From Scatophagus argus (Eukaryota > Chordata > Actinopteri > Scatophagidae): 64,000 bases of DNA. Both the position numbers and the translations under genes were made by a program. Shown here piece after piece: positions 41,301 through 53,586 of the stretch; position 1 is the stretch's first letter, and every line of letters starts with the position of its first letter. Below the pieces are notes generated by a model. That model was not told the origin of the DNA and ran no database searches. It was given only the letters and a program-made list of their open reading frames with translations. Where the stretch lies: NCBI RefSeq assembly GCF_020382885.2, contig NC_058515.1:11081223-11145222 (forward strand). The letters are read 5' to 3'.

Positions 41301-41627
41301 ATAGTGGTGATGGTATACAACACGGCAAACAGCTGGGGCGTCCTGATAGGAGACACTGTAGTCATTCCTGAACCACAGGTCAAGCGAAACAGTATAACAC
41401 ATAAAAATGAGGTGAGTGTTTCATGTGTGTAGTTCAGCATGTACAGAATAAACTTACTTTCTGGCCTTTATACAAGTTCTGACTTTGATATTTCGTCCCT
41501 TCGACAGTCGTTTGACTTCAGAAGCATACGAGTGGACTCTCCTCTGCTCCTCATTGTCAACGGCAAGAAACAAAGCGTCCAGAGTCAGAGTGCTGTCTCC
41601 GTCAGCTCCAAGGCCCAGACAGAATGA
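38337..41627 (+). CDS. ttc5: Tetratricopeptide repeat protein 5 (Strap)
   Basis: Nine exons: 38337-38396, 39343-39475, 39566-39777, 40047-40197, 40414-40505, 40608-40811, 40934-41148, 41267-41411 and 41508-41627 (1332 bp, 443 aa; human 440). TTC5 binds nascent tubulin N-termini at the ribosome and triggers tubulin mRNA decay. In the nucleus it is a stress-responsive p300/JMY co-activator of p53. An N-terminal helical region ([16 protein letters not shown]) leads into TPR repeats across about residues 60-265, for example [20 protein letters not shown] and the [20 protein letters not shown] block. The C-terminal part (from about 290) is the OB-fold domain ending in [10 protein letters not shown]. 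Exon 4 ends TGG T|GTAAGC, chosen over a nearer GT because only it keeps the frame into the conserved ILGNAYLS block. Confidence 0.96.
39950..40018. repeat. Short interspersed repeat fragment in ttc5 intron 3
   Basis: The words AAGAGTCTTTATTGTCATTA and CATAACAGAATTTTG resemble a repeat tail I know as widespread in teleost genomes (probably LINE-derived). It ends about 28 bp before the exon 4 acceptor. Family not assigned. Confidence 0.45.
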
Positions 41628-42796
41628 ACTGAACAAACAAGAGGACCAATACTTTTTTTCCTATGGATTTTGAAGAGTTTGGCTAATTATTGAAGTTTCC
41701 TGTTTGTGCCTGTTTTTTTTGTTTGTTTATATTTATAAATAACAGGTTTTTTTATATTATGTTCATGTTGGGACAACATGTAGTCCTTTGGTAACTGAAT
41801 GTCCCTGTGATGCTGACAAAGTTGCTGTGAGTTACGTTTACCCATAAAAAAGTCATTTTGTCGATATATTGTTGGTGTCTTATAGCAGCAGGGACACCAC
41901 AAATGTTGTTTGGGACATACTAATGTCTTTATACTTTAAAAAGAGGCCTTTTTTTAATCTGTCATAGTAAGAAAAGCACAGGTTTTATTAATAACTCATG
42001 GCTGTGTTTTATTGAAGGACCCCTGCACTTAATGAGGATCCTGAAACTCACGTAGCTAAATGGGTTATTAATTCTGTTATTTACACTTGCTTTTCTTACT
42101 GTGACAAGTCAAACTGTCTTCTGTGAAAAACGTATTCACTGCGTTATCTGGTGTCACACATCAAGTAAGTAAAAAAAAAAAAAATAATAATAAATGTCTG
42201 CACAACAGACACTCATTTTTGTAATTTGGTTGACCATCTCACCAGCTTCTCTGGTTGTTCATTAGCCAGTGAAAAAAGCCCCATTACACAGAATATCCCA
42301 GTGTGGAGCTCTGGTTGGTCTCATATCTCCAATCAACAGTCAACCAGCTGATCAGCTGATCACTGACAATTGGGTCATCACAACTGCTGCAATCAAATGA
42401 AATCAGCAATTTTGTGCATTGTGCAACACCTCAAATCAAACTGTTCATATACTATCATACTTTTTTGACATAATCCATATTGACATACAAGACCGTAGGG
42501 CAGTACTCTGGATTTTATGCTGTATTTACACTGTCTACACACCTCTTTATGCAAATTAATGCTTAAATAGAGACAAGAACTAAAAGCTGAACACTGGACT
42601 TCATTACTAGTTTCAGTCTAGTATTTGTTATTTTTGGTGAAAACACATTTATAGTTCAAAATGCCAATATTGCAGTAATGCAATCATGGCAAACACTGGC
42701 AACTAAATCAATACTACGACAACAGAACGCTTTAACATCTATAAGTAAATGGGATTAGATTAGTGTTTTGCAGTGACAGTGAAACCTGTTCCGGTC
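41628..42796. other. Convergent 3' flanks of ttc5 and ccnb1ip1
   Basis: 1.17 kb between the two stop codons, AT-rich, no gene seen. It should contain both 3' UTRs. Several AATAAA-like words occur on both strands, and I cannot say which are used or whether the 3' UTRs overlap. Confidence 0.5.
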
Positions 42797-44631
42797 TCAG
42801 TGCTTCGCGATGAAGGGCCGGCCTCTCTCCCTGGCAGGGGAGCTGAAGTGGAAGAAGGTTGTGGCTCCGTCAGCCTCCATGCAGGAGAAGAATCTGCTGT
42901 CCACATCGGGGCCCACGGAGAGGAACTGAGAGCTTCTCGGGGGAGTCGCCTGTTGAGACACCCCTGGGTGACACGCAGGGGGTTGATGGATGTCTCTTAT
43001 TGTTGTTCTGAGTAAAAATCCCTTACATAGACAGTCAGCTCATTACTCCTACTGTTCTTTCTTGATGACCACTGCTTCTTGACACAACACCTACAGCTGT
43101 GTGATCCTTTGTGCCACTTCACATTATTCTCACAATGTTTCCTTCCTATCTTTACTGTGGGTACAGCTGATTGATTGAAAGCATTCAACACTCAGACAGA
43201 AAAACACATTTTTCTTCTCATCAGTACTGACTGAAAACCATATTTTACTGCACATTAAAGGTGAATATGACATCAGCTGCCCTGTGGATCTGTGACAGTG
43301 CATTGTCAGTTACTGTAATCTCTACTTCTTTTCCTCCTAAACATCTTGTTTTGGGCTAACTAAACTAATGATTACTTTTATTATTGACAGTTTGTTTTTT
43401 CTTGACAAACAGTCCAAAATCCAAATTAATTATTGAACTGATTATTAGAAATGTGACTGACTAAATGTCTCAGGTTTTCACATTTATTTCAAAGTGTATT
43501 ATTTCGTATTAGCATCAACTAATTAATTAACAACAACAATTAACTATTTCTTTATATGAAAATCTATTTCATGACATTTCAGACATTAAAAACACTGTCG
43601 GCAGATCAGTGTTTAAAAGATTTTCTCCCATTTTTCAACATGTAAAGGAATTGCTGCTTTTACCAGTGCGGAAGCTGTGATGTGACCCTGGTTGGGTCAG
43701 CGTCTCTTTTTCCCCCACACCAACCACCATATTGCGCAGCCTCAGAGAGTCGTACAGCCCCTGTAGCTTCTGGTATTGCCTGTTTCTCTCCATCAGCTTC
43801 TCAGACACCTCACTGTACTTTCTTTTATAATCCTCCATCACCTGAAAGAAACAACATTTTTATAAATTTCTACATATTCTTCTGAACTCGTGTTTTTAAC
43901 TAAATTTTACAATGTTATCTTGGTTGTAATGCATTTACAGTGCTGCAGCGACATGTACTGACAGATCAGAGGGGATGCTTGAACTATTTTTACGACGTAA
44001 CAGGACTAACCAAATCATTTTGGCCCTTCATAACTGTCTTTGGGAATCATTTTAAATGTGACCTTATGAGTCTGCACATAAGAAATGTGGTTTACTTTCT
44101 TCAAGGAGGTGATTTCGCCCCTCATGGCGGTGAGCTCAAGTTCTCTGCACTGGTTCTGCTGGGTCAACACCTTCTCCATCTGCTTCAGCTGCGTCTCGGC
44201 CCGTGACAGACTGTACTCTTGATACATACGTTCCTGATGGACCTGTTTATGAAAGAGACTGACAAGCTATGTGTCTTACAGTAAAAGAGACAGCTCATAC
44301 TATGTTCTTACAAGCAGAGAGAAAGATATTTGACCTGATAGCTCCAGAAGGCCAGAGCACGGCCACTGATGTCCAGAACTATGTCTGGTCGCAGACCTGC
44401 TAGCACCATGGCTTTGTACTGCTCAGAGGGCGATAGCTCAGTCCTCACGATGTCCAGCTTCCCAGACAGCGCAGAGGAGCAGGCCGGGCAGATGGCGGGG
44501 GAGCGGCTGAACTCACCAGACCCGTGCTGATCGCAGAAAACATGCGAGCAAGCTGTGACCCAGGCAAACCCATTCAGCTTGATCCGACACTTTGGGAAGT
44601 TACATAGGAGCGTGTCGTCGCAGAGAGACAT
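42797..44631 (-). CDS. ccnb1ip1: Cyclin B1 interacting protein 1 (HEI10), RING E3 ligase
   Basis: Four coding exons on the minus strand: 44631-44335, 44242-44096, 43841-43664 and 42963-42797 (789 bp, 262 aa; human 277). HEI10 is a RING-type ubiquitin/SUMO ligase family protein that acts on meiotic chromosomes to mature crossover sites. The N-terminal RING (about residues 5-55: CNFPKCRIKLNGFAWVTACS, then HVFCDQHGSGEFSRSPAICP and a final AC) is nearly identical to human. A long coiled coil (about 95-185) follows with MERNRQYQKLQGLYDSLRLR. The divergent tail keeps a Phe-rich block and ends PFIAKH. The last acceptor was picked by phase (CACCCAG at 42964-42970); a second AG 12 bp further in does not keep the frame. 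The ATG is preceded by a splice acceptor, so the 5' UTR is spliced. Confidence 0.95.
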
Positions 44632-45800
44632 GACTGTGACTGTGGAAAGCACAATAAAGATTCAGTAATGCAGATCAGAGCGAAAGGCAATTCATGAACA
44701 GACAGTTCTACAAAGCAATCAAATACATTTTGAGTTTGAGAAACCATAACCATATCAAGATAAAGCAAACAAAAAATCCATTAGGGACAGAGTGGCTTTG
44801 CCTCTCTTAGCAAGACCAAGTCTGTGTGTGGGGTTGTAAGACACTGTACTCACTCGAACAATAAATTTTAGGAGGTTTCAAGAACTCAAGGTCCTGTTAT
44901 GTGAAGTCTGGTTACTCTGAGTCACCAGGTTTGTGGTAAAGGTTTTTGGACGTTGAATGCATTTCTCTATTTTATGCATTGCTAGAATTTTCCTTTGTCA
45001 ATTTTTTTTCTCAGGGTCATTGGTCCCATATCAGACATCACTGAGGCAATACTTTGACTCTAAAGACACGAATGCATTAAAACTAGGCTGACAGTCCTCT
45101 TAACCTAAAACTGAGAGCTGAAACAAACAGACGTTTTGAGGCTAGATTCTGGTTAAATATCCAATCTCAAGCACATCCACTAGTTGTCATAACATTTAAG
45201 GTTTCATTTTCTCTCGTATTAATTAGTTTGGTTAATAAGCCCACATTAAATAATGTTGTTTTGTTTAACTGGGAGCTCTATTCATCAGCATAAGTTGTAG
45301 CTAAGTCCTATAACCATGAGAACAAAAAGTAAAATTATTAGTGAGAATAATACTTGATAAGTAAAAACTAAACATCCAAATATAATAATTCAACTAAGTA
45401 CGTCCCTATGTACACAGCTAAAGCTGAGGCTGCAAAGCGTTAGCTTAAGCTAAGTTATTAGCTGAACGCTACATCAACTGCCGTTAATTAGCATTAGCAA
45501 GCTAGCAGGTAGCACAATGAGTTGTGATGCGCTTCAAGGCTGCTTTTCGAAAAGAAACAAGTTTAAATTTTAAACCTACATTTCCTCCGAAACTCAACCA
45601 GATACCTAATACCGACTTAATTTCGGTACACGCAACCTACCAGTTAGACCGTTTTTTGTAAATACTAGTAGATCTTCACTCCGCAGGTGGCAGCAGGTGA
45701 CGCAGAAGGTGTACAGTAATCTTATTGGCTGACCGCAACTCGATTTCTCAAAACATTTACTTCAGATTAAGTATTTTAAAGTTATACCTACAACACGTCA
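44632..45800. promoter_or_regulatory. ccnb1ip1 5' UTR intron and putative promoter
   Basis: A splice acceptor (TGCTTTCCACAG on the minus strand) lies 8 bp before the ccnb1ip1 start codon, so a non-coding exon must lie upstream. A strong minus-strand donor, CTG|GTAGGT, at about 45651/45652 with GC-richer sequence beyond it (to about 45720) is the best candidate. Nothing else is recognised here. Confidence 0.45.
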
Positions 45801-45839
45801 AAAACTTCTAGATTTATTTGACATTAATTAATTACAAAG

Positions 45840-46135
45840 CTACAAATTAAACTCAGCACTGTGACGGACACACTCACTGTTTATACAATGTACATATTGG
45901 CTACTTTTACACATTGTACATACCTGTATTTTTAAATTTTTCTTAAAAAATTTTTTGAATACAGTTTTTGTAAATACTACTGTACTTGAGATTTTAGTTT
46001 TTGTTTATCCTATTTATATACTCTGCACTTTTCTCCTTTCTTGGTCGGGAATACTGCATGTGCAATTGTCTGTAGAAACAAGAATTTCCCTCCAGGGATT
46101 AATAAAGGAATTCTGATTCTGATTCTGATTAAGAT
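45840..46135 (+). mobile_element. 3' fragment of a LINE-like element
   Basis: It ends in CAAGAATTTCCCTCCAGGGA then TTAATAAAGGAATTCTGATT with repeated ATTCTG units, the style of 3' tail seen on teleost non-LTR retrotransposons of the CR1/Rex1/L2 kind. The upstream 200 bp (TTACACATTGTACATACCTG and similar words) resembles the 3' UTR of the same dispersed family. No reverse transcriptase frame is present, so it is a 5'-truncated copy. The clade is a guess from the tail. Confidence 0.55.
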
Positions 46136-48150
46136 TAAGACAATTTTTTCTTAAAAATTAAATTACCCAACAGTAAATGCAAAGGTTGCTTGAAAATTGC
46201 TGAAATTGCTTTTTTATTGCTGAAAAAAGTAGTGGATGCACACTTAAGACTGGCAGGAAAAGAACTGGTAACTATGTTTCACTCATAAATATTACAAGAT
46301 TGCATCACAAATGTGGAGACGTGTTACTTTCCCTTTATTTAGTTTAATTTTAAGCCATTTTTAATAATTTTGTACTGTTGGTGACAAAGCGAGCATTGTG
46401 AAGGTGTCGCTTGCAAGTGAGTTCAAGTGAGTATAGTCTTAAAGTTAATATATGGTACAGTCACAGAGGCCATTTTATGCACTGAAAACTTTAAGTAGCC
46501 CACATTCCGACAAATATTCTTACTTGTACTTGAGTAACATCTTCAGTGCACGACTTTAACTTGTAAGAGTATTTTAAAGTGTGGTATTAGAACTTTTATG
46601 TAGAGTCTGAAAACTTCCTCCACCACAGTGCAAGAATCTGCTGACTTATTCCACTACTGAATGTGACTATTAAACTTTTCATCAGCATTTTATATTTCCT
46701 GGCCAGGCACTTTAGATAAACATGCAAGTTAATACAGCCAAATCAAATAATACCCTATTTTCTTACACAGCCACTGAGTGGATATGTATAATGTTTAGAA
46801 ACACCTACTTAAATATAGCCCTCCTCCCCCTACTCCTCCTCATCCACCACCACCTCCTCCCATTTTCTCTTTCTCTCTTTTATCCATTTCTCCACGTGGT
46901 ACAGGAGTAAAGGCGGGGGGTGAAAGAGGGACATTGTGCTGTGCAGCAGTGGATCCGGGGGTTCATAGTGAGAGAGGGGAGATGCTCACTCAACTGTGTC
47001 CAGCACGCCATTGTCAAAGACTCCCATCTATTCTCTGCCTTTTAAATAGAGCTCCAGTAAGATGCTTTTTTTGGGGAGGGGGTGGCGGTTGGTGTGTGTG
47101 TGTGTGTGTGTGTGTTATGCGCTCGTTGATAACACACGAAATACACGCATGCATGTGGAACGGCTGCGTGGCCCCACTTGTACACAACAGTCACTCACTG
47201 ATAATTGCCCCTATGAAAATCAAAGGGTGCAAATATCTTCGTCGCCCCTTCTCCTTCCCATCCGGCACAATAACACCACTGCCAGGACGGATTTTTTGAC
47301 TCTCGCTGATGAAAACCACCTGCCAGCCAGTTATTATGGTTATCATTTCATTCTGAATCAGACAGCAGACGCAGCACACCTGACGGACGAGTCACCTGTT
47401 AAGACCTGTTTTAGACACGTTATAGCATCACAATTTGACCCCACTGTGATTTTGTCCTCTTCATCATTAAAACGTTTATCTTAATCAGCATAGCCAAATG
47501 TACCCCCCATGTAAATTTTGTTTCAGGCATCCAACAGCTTTGACACCTAATTGTCATGTTTTATTGAAAGTTTATAGCTGCTGCTTGAGCGTGTAAAGAA
47601 AAATAAAGCTGGGGAGAAAGAGAAAGAGCGAACCAGGGAGGCTGTGTGTTACACGCCATTGAAATGCAAATATCATTGAAGAACAAGGAGTGGTTCTGTG
47701 TGTGTCTGGGTGTGTGTATGCTGTGTGTATAGTGTGTGTGTTTGTGTGTTCCCTGTATGTGCATGCAGCCGGGCAGCAGTGAGAGAGGAGGGGCGCAAAT
47801 TGGACAAGTTTTTCGGGGGAGAGAAGAGACTTTAGAAATCAGCCACACACACGCACTCTCGGCAGCCTCATATGACACGGCTCAGACCTGCGGCTTTCCT
47901 CAGCACCTATGTCCTGTTTTCTAACCTTCTTCCACAAAAAAGACGCGCTTTTTACATTCAGAAGTGATCTTACACATTTTTTGGCGTTTTTGAAATTTCC
48001 TTTGTAACTCCAGGGTTAGCGGGATTTGCGCGACTTTTGAACTTTGGATGCTTGGATGGTTTCAGGAGCGCTTCCAAGTGCGCAAAAAAACGTGCCGAGT
48101 GCCATTGAAACCGACTGATGCCCCCCTCTCTGTCTGACTCGCCGTGAATC
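46136..48150. other. Upstream region of sall2
   Basis: No other gene recognised. It should carry the sall2 promoter and 5' UTR; the final kilobase is richer in C/T tracts and contains GT repeats (47092-47115, and GTGTGTG-rich at 47697-47750). Open frames spanning the GT tract (140 and 121 codons) are repeat-driven. No TATA box could be tied to the start. Confidence 0.45.
47092..47115. repeat. (GT)n microsatellite
   Basis: Perfect GT dinucleotide run about 1 kb upstream of the sall2 start codon. Confidence 0.9.
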
Positions 48151-51100
48151 ATGTCACGCCGGAAGCAGAAGCGACCCCAGCATCTAGTTAACGCGGATCC
48201 GGGGGGCCCAAGGCTGCTATCTCACGGTGAGAAAACATTTTACACGTGTGCATGCGTCTTTTTTTGTCTGGGATTTCTGGAAAAAGGGAAAGCCTCCTGC
48301 AGCTTTAGGTGCTCATCACTGCATGCAGAGTTCACTGTCTCAAACCCTTCAACAAACTTTACTAAAACACAGTTTGGCTTCATGATATCTGCATTTATTG
48401 CGCGTTTTCTCCTGATTGTTGTCATTTTTATTGATTGGTTTATGCACGGCCACATTCCAACAAATACACCTGATTTAGCAGACATAAAAAGTTTAAGATC
48501 CAAGTTTGTCAACTAACCCCTCCTGCTTTGTCATTCGCTGTATTGGGCCTCACTAAATGGAGGCCTTAGGCACTTTGGTTGGGGCCAACAAACTTGTCCC
48601 TGTGAAGTGAATAGAGTAGGATTAACTAACGCACATCTGTGGCCATTTTCATGTTTGTCCTCTAGGAAACCAACAGGCTGCTCAGCGCTGACTGCTGGAG
48701 GTCTTTGATTAGTGTAGAGCACTCTCTTATTTGTTAACAATAAGGTGCATGGCTGGGGGGAAGGGAAGGCAGTGTTTTTGGTAAAGATTAATCTTCCACC
48801 CTTCTATTCTTTTTTTTTCTTTTGCTCTTCATCCGTGCTTTTCTCTCCTATGTACCCCTCTTCTCCCATTTTCCACCTTCTCAATACTTCCCTCCCCTTT
48901 CTTTTTCCTCTTTCTCGCCCCCCATCTCTATTGACTGTATACCCCTACACACTTGGGGGGGGGGTGCATGAGAAAAAGAGATTTGGAGGGGATAGATAGA
49001 GAGATTGCACTCACACTTGTTTGTTCTATGTTGTAATGGGTCATATCTTCCGAGTGCATGCATCCAAGATTCTCTGCAGGTAAACTTCCACAAATCAAAG
49101 TTTGCCATGGGAGTTAATCTTGTGTTTCCTGCATGTTCAGATTTGATCATAAGTCACAGCGAAGGAATTTCACAGAGGTACTGTCTTTCATTCCATCACT
49201 ATATCTCTCCAGGAGGGAATAGTTAGTTTGTCTCTCCATTGTTGTTACCCTCCCCCCTTCCTTTTTCTTTTTACTCTTTCTCACTCTGTGCTCAAGATTC
49301 TGAAAGAATTTGACCCCTGAGCAGCAGAGGTCAGATTAGTTGACCAATCAGAGTGTCTGGACAGTGCCCACAACCCTTAGCGTGGCCTGACCCTTGACCT
49401 CCACTGTGACGTAAGGGGGAAGGGTGAATAGGGAGATGAAAGACGTAACTGCTGTAGGGAGGGAGTGGGTTAAGAGGGGTTATGGGTTGTCTTGGTGATG
49501 CCCATTGTCCTCTAAAATGTGTTGCCATAGCAGCAAGGTGGTCTGTAAGCTTTTTTGTGTGTGCAAGATGTTTGAGGAGTTTTGCTCCAGAGAGCACAGA
49601 TTGAGACAAGACATTACAAAGACTCATAGACTGCAGAGCTTCTTTCACATGCGTACTTCTTTCTTTCTTTATTTTGAGGCCATTTCTTGGCAGAAATCAC
49701 AATAGGATCTTTTGATTTGCACACAAATTTGCTAATTTCGAAACAATAAGCAGGAGCAACGAAATAAGTTTTAATGAACACACACACCTGAACTCACACC
49801 CACAGCCTTTGCAAAGCAATAAATAAGTTACAACAAGTTTTTAAAAAAGCCCTTGTTTTTCCTTTTCTTCCTCTTTCAATCCACAGATGAGCACCTGGGC
49901 ATGAAATCACCGTCCACATCTCTTGGCTCAGAAGTCACCTCATCAGGGTCCTCCTCCTCATCCCCCACCTCTCTCCAAGACTGCCAGCCGCCTCTGGCCC
50001 CTCGCCCATCCCCTGGTGGGCTCCACGCGCCCTCCCTGCCCAGCGAGAGCTCGCCTCCTCCTCACTGGCCCAGCCACATCGCCCCCTTCACCACCTCCCT
50101 CCCCAACACCCACTCGTCCCTCTCACCAGATTTTCCCCACCCCTCACTGTCATCCCAGACTCACTCACCTCCACCGCTGGGTCAAACCTCAGGTTCCCAC
50201 CAAGGAAACTCTCACTCCACCATGACCTCCCCACCGATAGGCAACTCAGCCACCACCACTACCTCCTCCTCCTCTTCGTCTTCCTCCTCTTCCTCTTCTC
50301 TGTGTGTGCCACCTCACCGTGACAGCTCCAGTCCAAGTCAGCAGCAGGCCTCCAGCTCTTTCGGGCAGCAAGGACAGATCCAGGTGCCACCGACCCTGGC
50401 AGTACTCCTTGAGGAGCTGAGGGTGTTACAGCAGAGGCAAATCCACCAGATGCAGATAACGGAGGAGATCTGCAGGCATGTCCTAAGGCTTGGAGGGGCT
50501 GTCTTTGGTCAAGATAATAATTCACCAGCCACTGGCGCAGACAGTAATCAGAAATCTACAGGAGCAGCATCTTCGTCACCAACGCACCCCTCCACTGCCA
50601 CACCAGTAACCACAGCCTCATCACTTTTGACTAGCCTTCCATCTTCACTCTTCCCCCAGCCATCTGTCTCCAAATCAGGTGCTTCACAAGTTAATGGCAG
50701 CAGACCTGCATCCTCCTCTACCTCTTCCTCATCTATTTCATCCACTATCAGCTCCTCTGCTGCATCCCTACACCCATTGTCCCTGTCATTGGGCCTGCCA
50801 CCACGCTACCTCCATGAGAAATCATCCAACACCTCATCATTTGGTCATAGTAATGGTATCGGTTTCCCAACTCCCCCCCTCCCTACCACCAGCCATTCCC
50901 AGGATCTGCAGCCCAGTTCCTCTCTGGGATCTGCCTCGTCAACGGGACGACCTCAACATGTGTGCCGTTTTTGCGGGAAGGTGTTAAGCAGCGATTCATC
51001 GCTCCAGATTCACCTGCGGTCACATACAGGTGAAAGGCCCTACCAGTGTCCAGTCTGCTTGAGCCGATTTACAACCAGAGGGAACCTCAAGGCCCATTTC

Positions 51101-53586
51101 CTGAGACACAGAGAGCAGAACCCAGAGCTGTCCCTCTCCCTGCTGCCTCCAGCGCTGTCTGAGCAAACACAGAGTGGCTCTGTCTCTGGTACCATCCAGA
51201 GGAGGAGAAAACGGCGGGCTGATGATGACGAGTCATTTCATGGAGTGAAAGGAAGCATTCCCGGCATGACAGAGAACATGGCTCTAGGATTCCTGTCAGG
51301 GACATCTACACGGCCCTCACCTTCCTCCCTACCTCTGCCCCCCTCAGTTGATATGGCGTTGCTGTCCACAGCCCACTCACTGCTACAGCTGAACAGGGCT
51401 TCAGCTGCAGCTGCTGCCAGTGCATCTAGCACTGTACTGCCATCTTCCTCCTCATCCTCATCTTCCTCTTCCTCCATGGGCAATCAGTTCAAAGGAGCAA
51501 AGCAGCAACGATTTGATGAAAACACACCTCCTCACTCTGCCCTCCATACAACCTCCCCATACTCTCAACTGGCCCACCTCCCCAAGATTCTCTTCCCTGG
51601 AGGTGCCTCCCCTCATCACCTTGCACTTCTCCGGCCCCCAGCCCATCCATCCACCTCCCACCTCACTTCGCCTCACCAGCTACCCTTCCCCTTTCCACCT
51701 TTCCCCAAGCCATCCACCTCCTCCCCCTCTTCATCCTCTCCAACCACATCTACCCAGACCTCAGACACCTCCAAGTTGCAGCGTCTGGTACAGAAGCTTG
51801 AAAAACAGCCACATGGCGGTGCCTCTTCTTCCTCCACCTCCTCACAAACTCTTGCTGAAGCAAATGGGGACACACACGGCCATGACCTGACCACAACCTC
51901 TAGTGCCTATCGCAGGGAAATGTTGGCAGCTCTTGGCCTGAGCCCAAGTACCAATGCAGCACTAGTGACCAGCCCAGGTGTCTCAGGCTCTGACACTACA
52001 ACTACCACAACTACCCTTTCTCTGCCTACTGCCCAGGCTGCTAATCAGTGTGGAGTGTGCCTCCGTGTCCTCAGCTGCCCCCGAGCTCTGCGTTTGCACC
52101 AGGCCACACATCTGGGTGAGCGGCCGTTCCCATGTAAGCTGTGTGGTCGTTCTTTCTCCACAAAGGGCAGCCTTAGGGCCCACTTGGCCACTCATCGTGC
52201 AAGACCGGCTAACTCCCGTACCCTGAACTCCTGCCCATTGTGCCCGCGCAAGTTCACCAATGCTTTGGTTCTTCAGCATCATATCCGCTTGCACCTAGGA
52301 GGGCAAATACCACCTGATGAAGATATGCCTAATGAAGACAGCGCAGAAACGCAGAGCGCTCTCTTTGATGAAGGTGAGAATGACTCCACTGTCTCCCCAT
52401 CTAACGCCCAACTCCTTCCTCTGGCTTTAACAACAGGCTCCAAGTCTCAAATGGATGCTCTCAACTCAGGGTCCACTCCTAAGCAATCCACAGCTGCTGA
52501 TGCCACTTCTGTTAAGACAGAGGAATCAGAGGGCTCAACGCCCAGTGTAAGCCCACCCCTGACCCGTGATCCCCCCTCAGTGGGAGCTAAGGACCCCCTG
52601 CGTCTGGGAGACAACACTTTAGCCGATGGTTGCCCCATGAACTCTGAGGAGGAGATCCATGCTGACCTGGGCAGCACTAGCCCTTTCAAAGCACCCTTAG
52701 CTGTTTCTCATTCAGCTGTAGTGAATGGAGACACAGAAGCAGATGACACCCCCCTTTCCCTCTGTATTTCAAAGCCGGGAGTAGAAAATAGAGGGGTTAA
52801 TCATGATGAATCCTCCTCCACAGACAAACCCATCCCTGATTCTAGCCCAAAACCCCCAGCTGAAAATCCTTTACCTGCTCTTACCCCGCCTGCCACTCCC
52901 AAAGCTACCCCTGAAGCAGAAGAGGCCTGTGGCAGTGTACCACAGGAGACACAAGAGAGAGATGCTGTCCAAAGCAAAAGCAAGAGTGAGACGACTGCAC
53001 CCAGAGAGCCTTTGCCAGTTTTGGATGCAGAGCTGGAGAAGGAGAGTCCAGTGAAGGAGGGTTATGGTGTGCCAGAAAAGCCTTCAGGGGACCCTGAGCC
53101 TTCTGTCCCAGCACCAGCACTGCACACCCAGCCTCCTCGGCCAGACAAACCCTATAGCTGCACCCAATGTGGAAAGGCATACGCCAGCCGTAGTGGACTT
53201 AAGGTAAGGATTGAGAATATTGTGGATTTATACAATTACTGAGTAAAGCGACAATAATTTTAATGTTGCAATACTGAGATATATAAGTGACAAAAGAAGA
53301 TTTCATCCCTCGTGACGTGTGTAAACTTCTATTGTGTTATGCCTCCCATTGACAGGGCCATATGAAAACACACCCTGCAGTTCTGACCAATATGCCTTCC
53401 AAGGCTCAAACCAATGACAATGACACTGTGGAGGATTGCAGTTCACACTCAGCCAGTAAGAACCCGGGACAGCAGGAGGAAAAGCAGGGATTGGCTAAAT
53501 CCCCTGAGAAAGGTGACAGCACAGAGCCTCCACCAATCAGTGTTGTTTCTAATGCAGCGGACGAGCCTATGGACACTACTGTGTAG
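48151..53586 (+). CDS. sall2: Spalt-like transcription factor 2 (SALL2)
   Basis: Three exons: 48151-48226, 49887-53203 and 53356-53586 (3624 bp, 1207 aa; human about 1007). Spalt proteins are nuclear zinc-finger repressors of development. The first exon gives [12 protein letters not shown], the NuRD-recruiting 12-residue signature of the family. The giant central exon is typical of spalt genes. A Gln-rich oligomerisation helix ([16 protein letters not shown]) lies at about residue 200. C2H2 fingers follow: a pair at about 383-433 with the SALL linker HTGERPY, a pair at about 746-796 plus a third at 807-829 (matching the SALL2 triplet, [20 protein letters not shown]), and one last finger at about 1116-1138 split across the exon 2/3 junction. 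Long poly-Ser and Pro-rich linkers separate them. The N-terminal C2HC finger and the second finger of the last pair are absent. Confidence 0.95.

Noticed and set aside
47062-47484. 140-codon open frame upstream of sall2
   Set aside because: Begins within and is sustained by a GT microsatellite; no homology recognised.
50259-53180. Several antisense and alternative frames of 65-156 codons over sall2
   Set aside because: They are shadows of the biased Ser/Pro codons of the sall2 exon.
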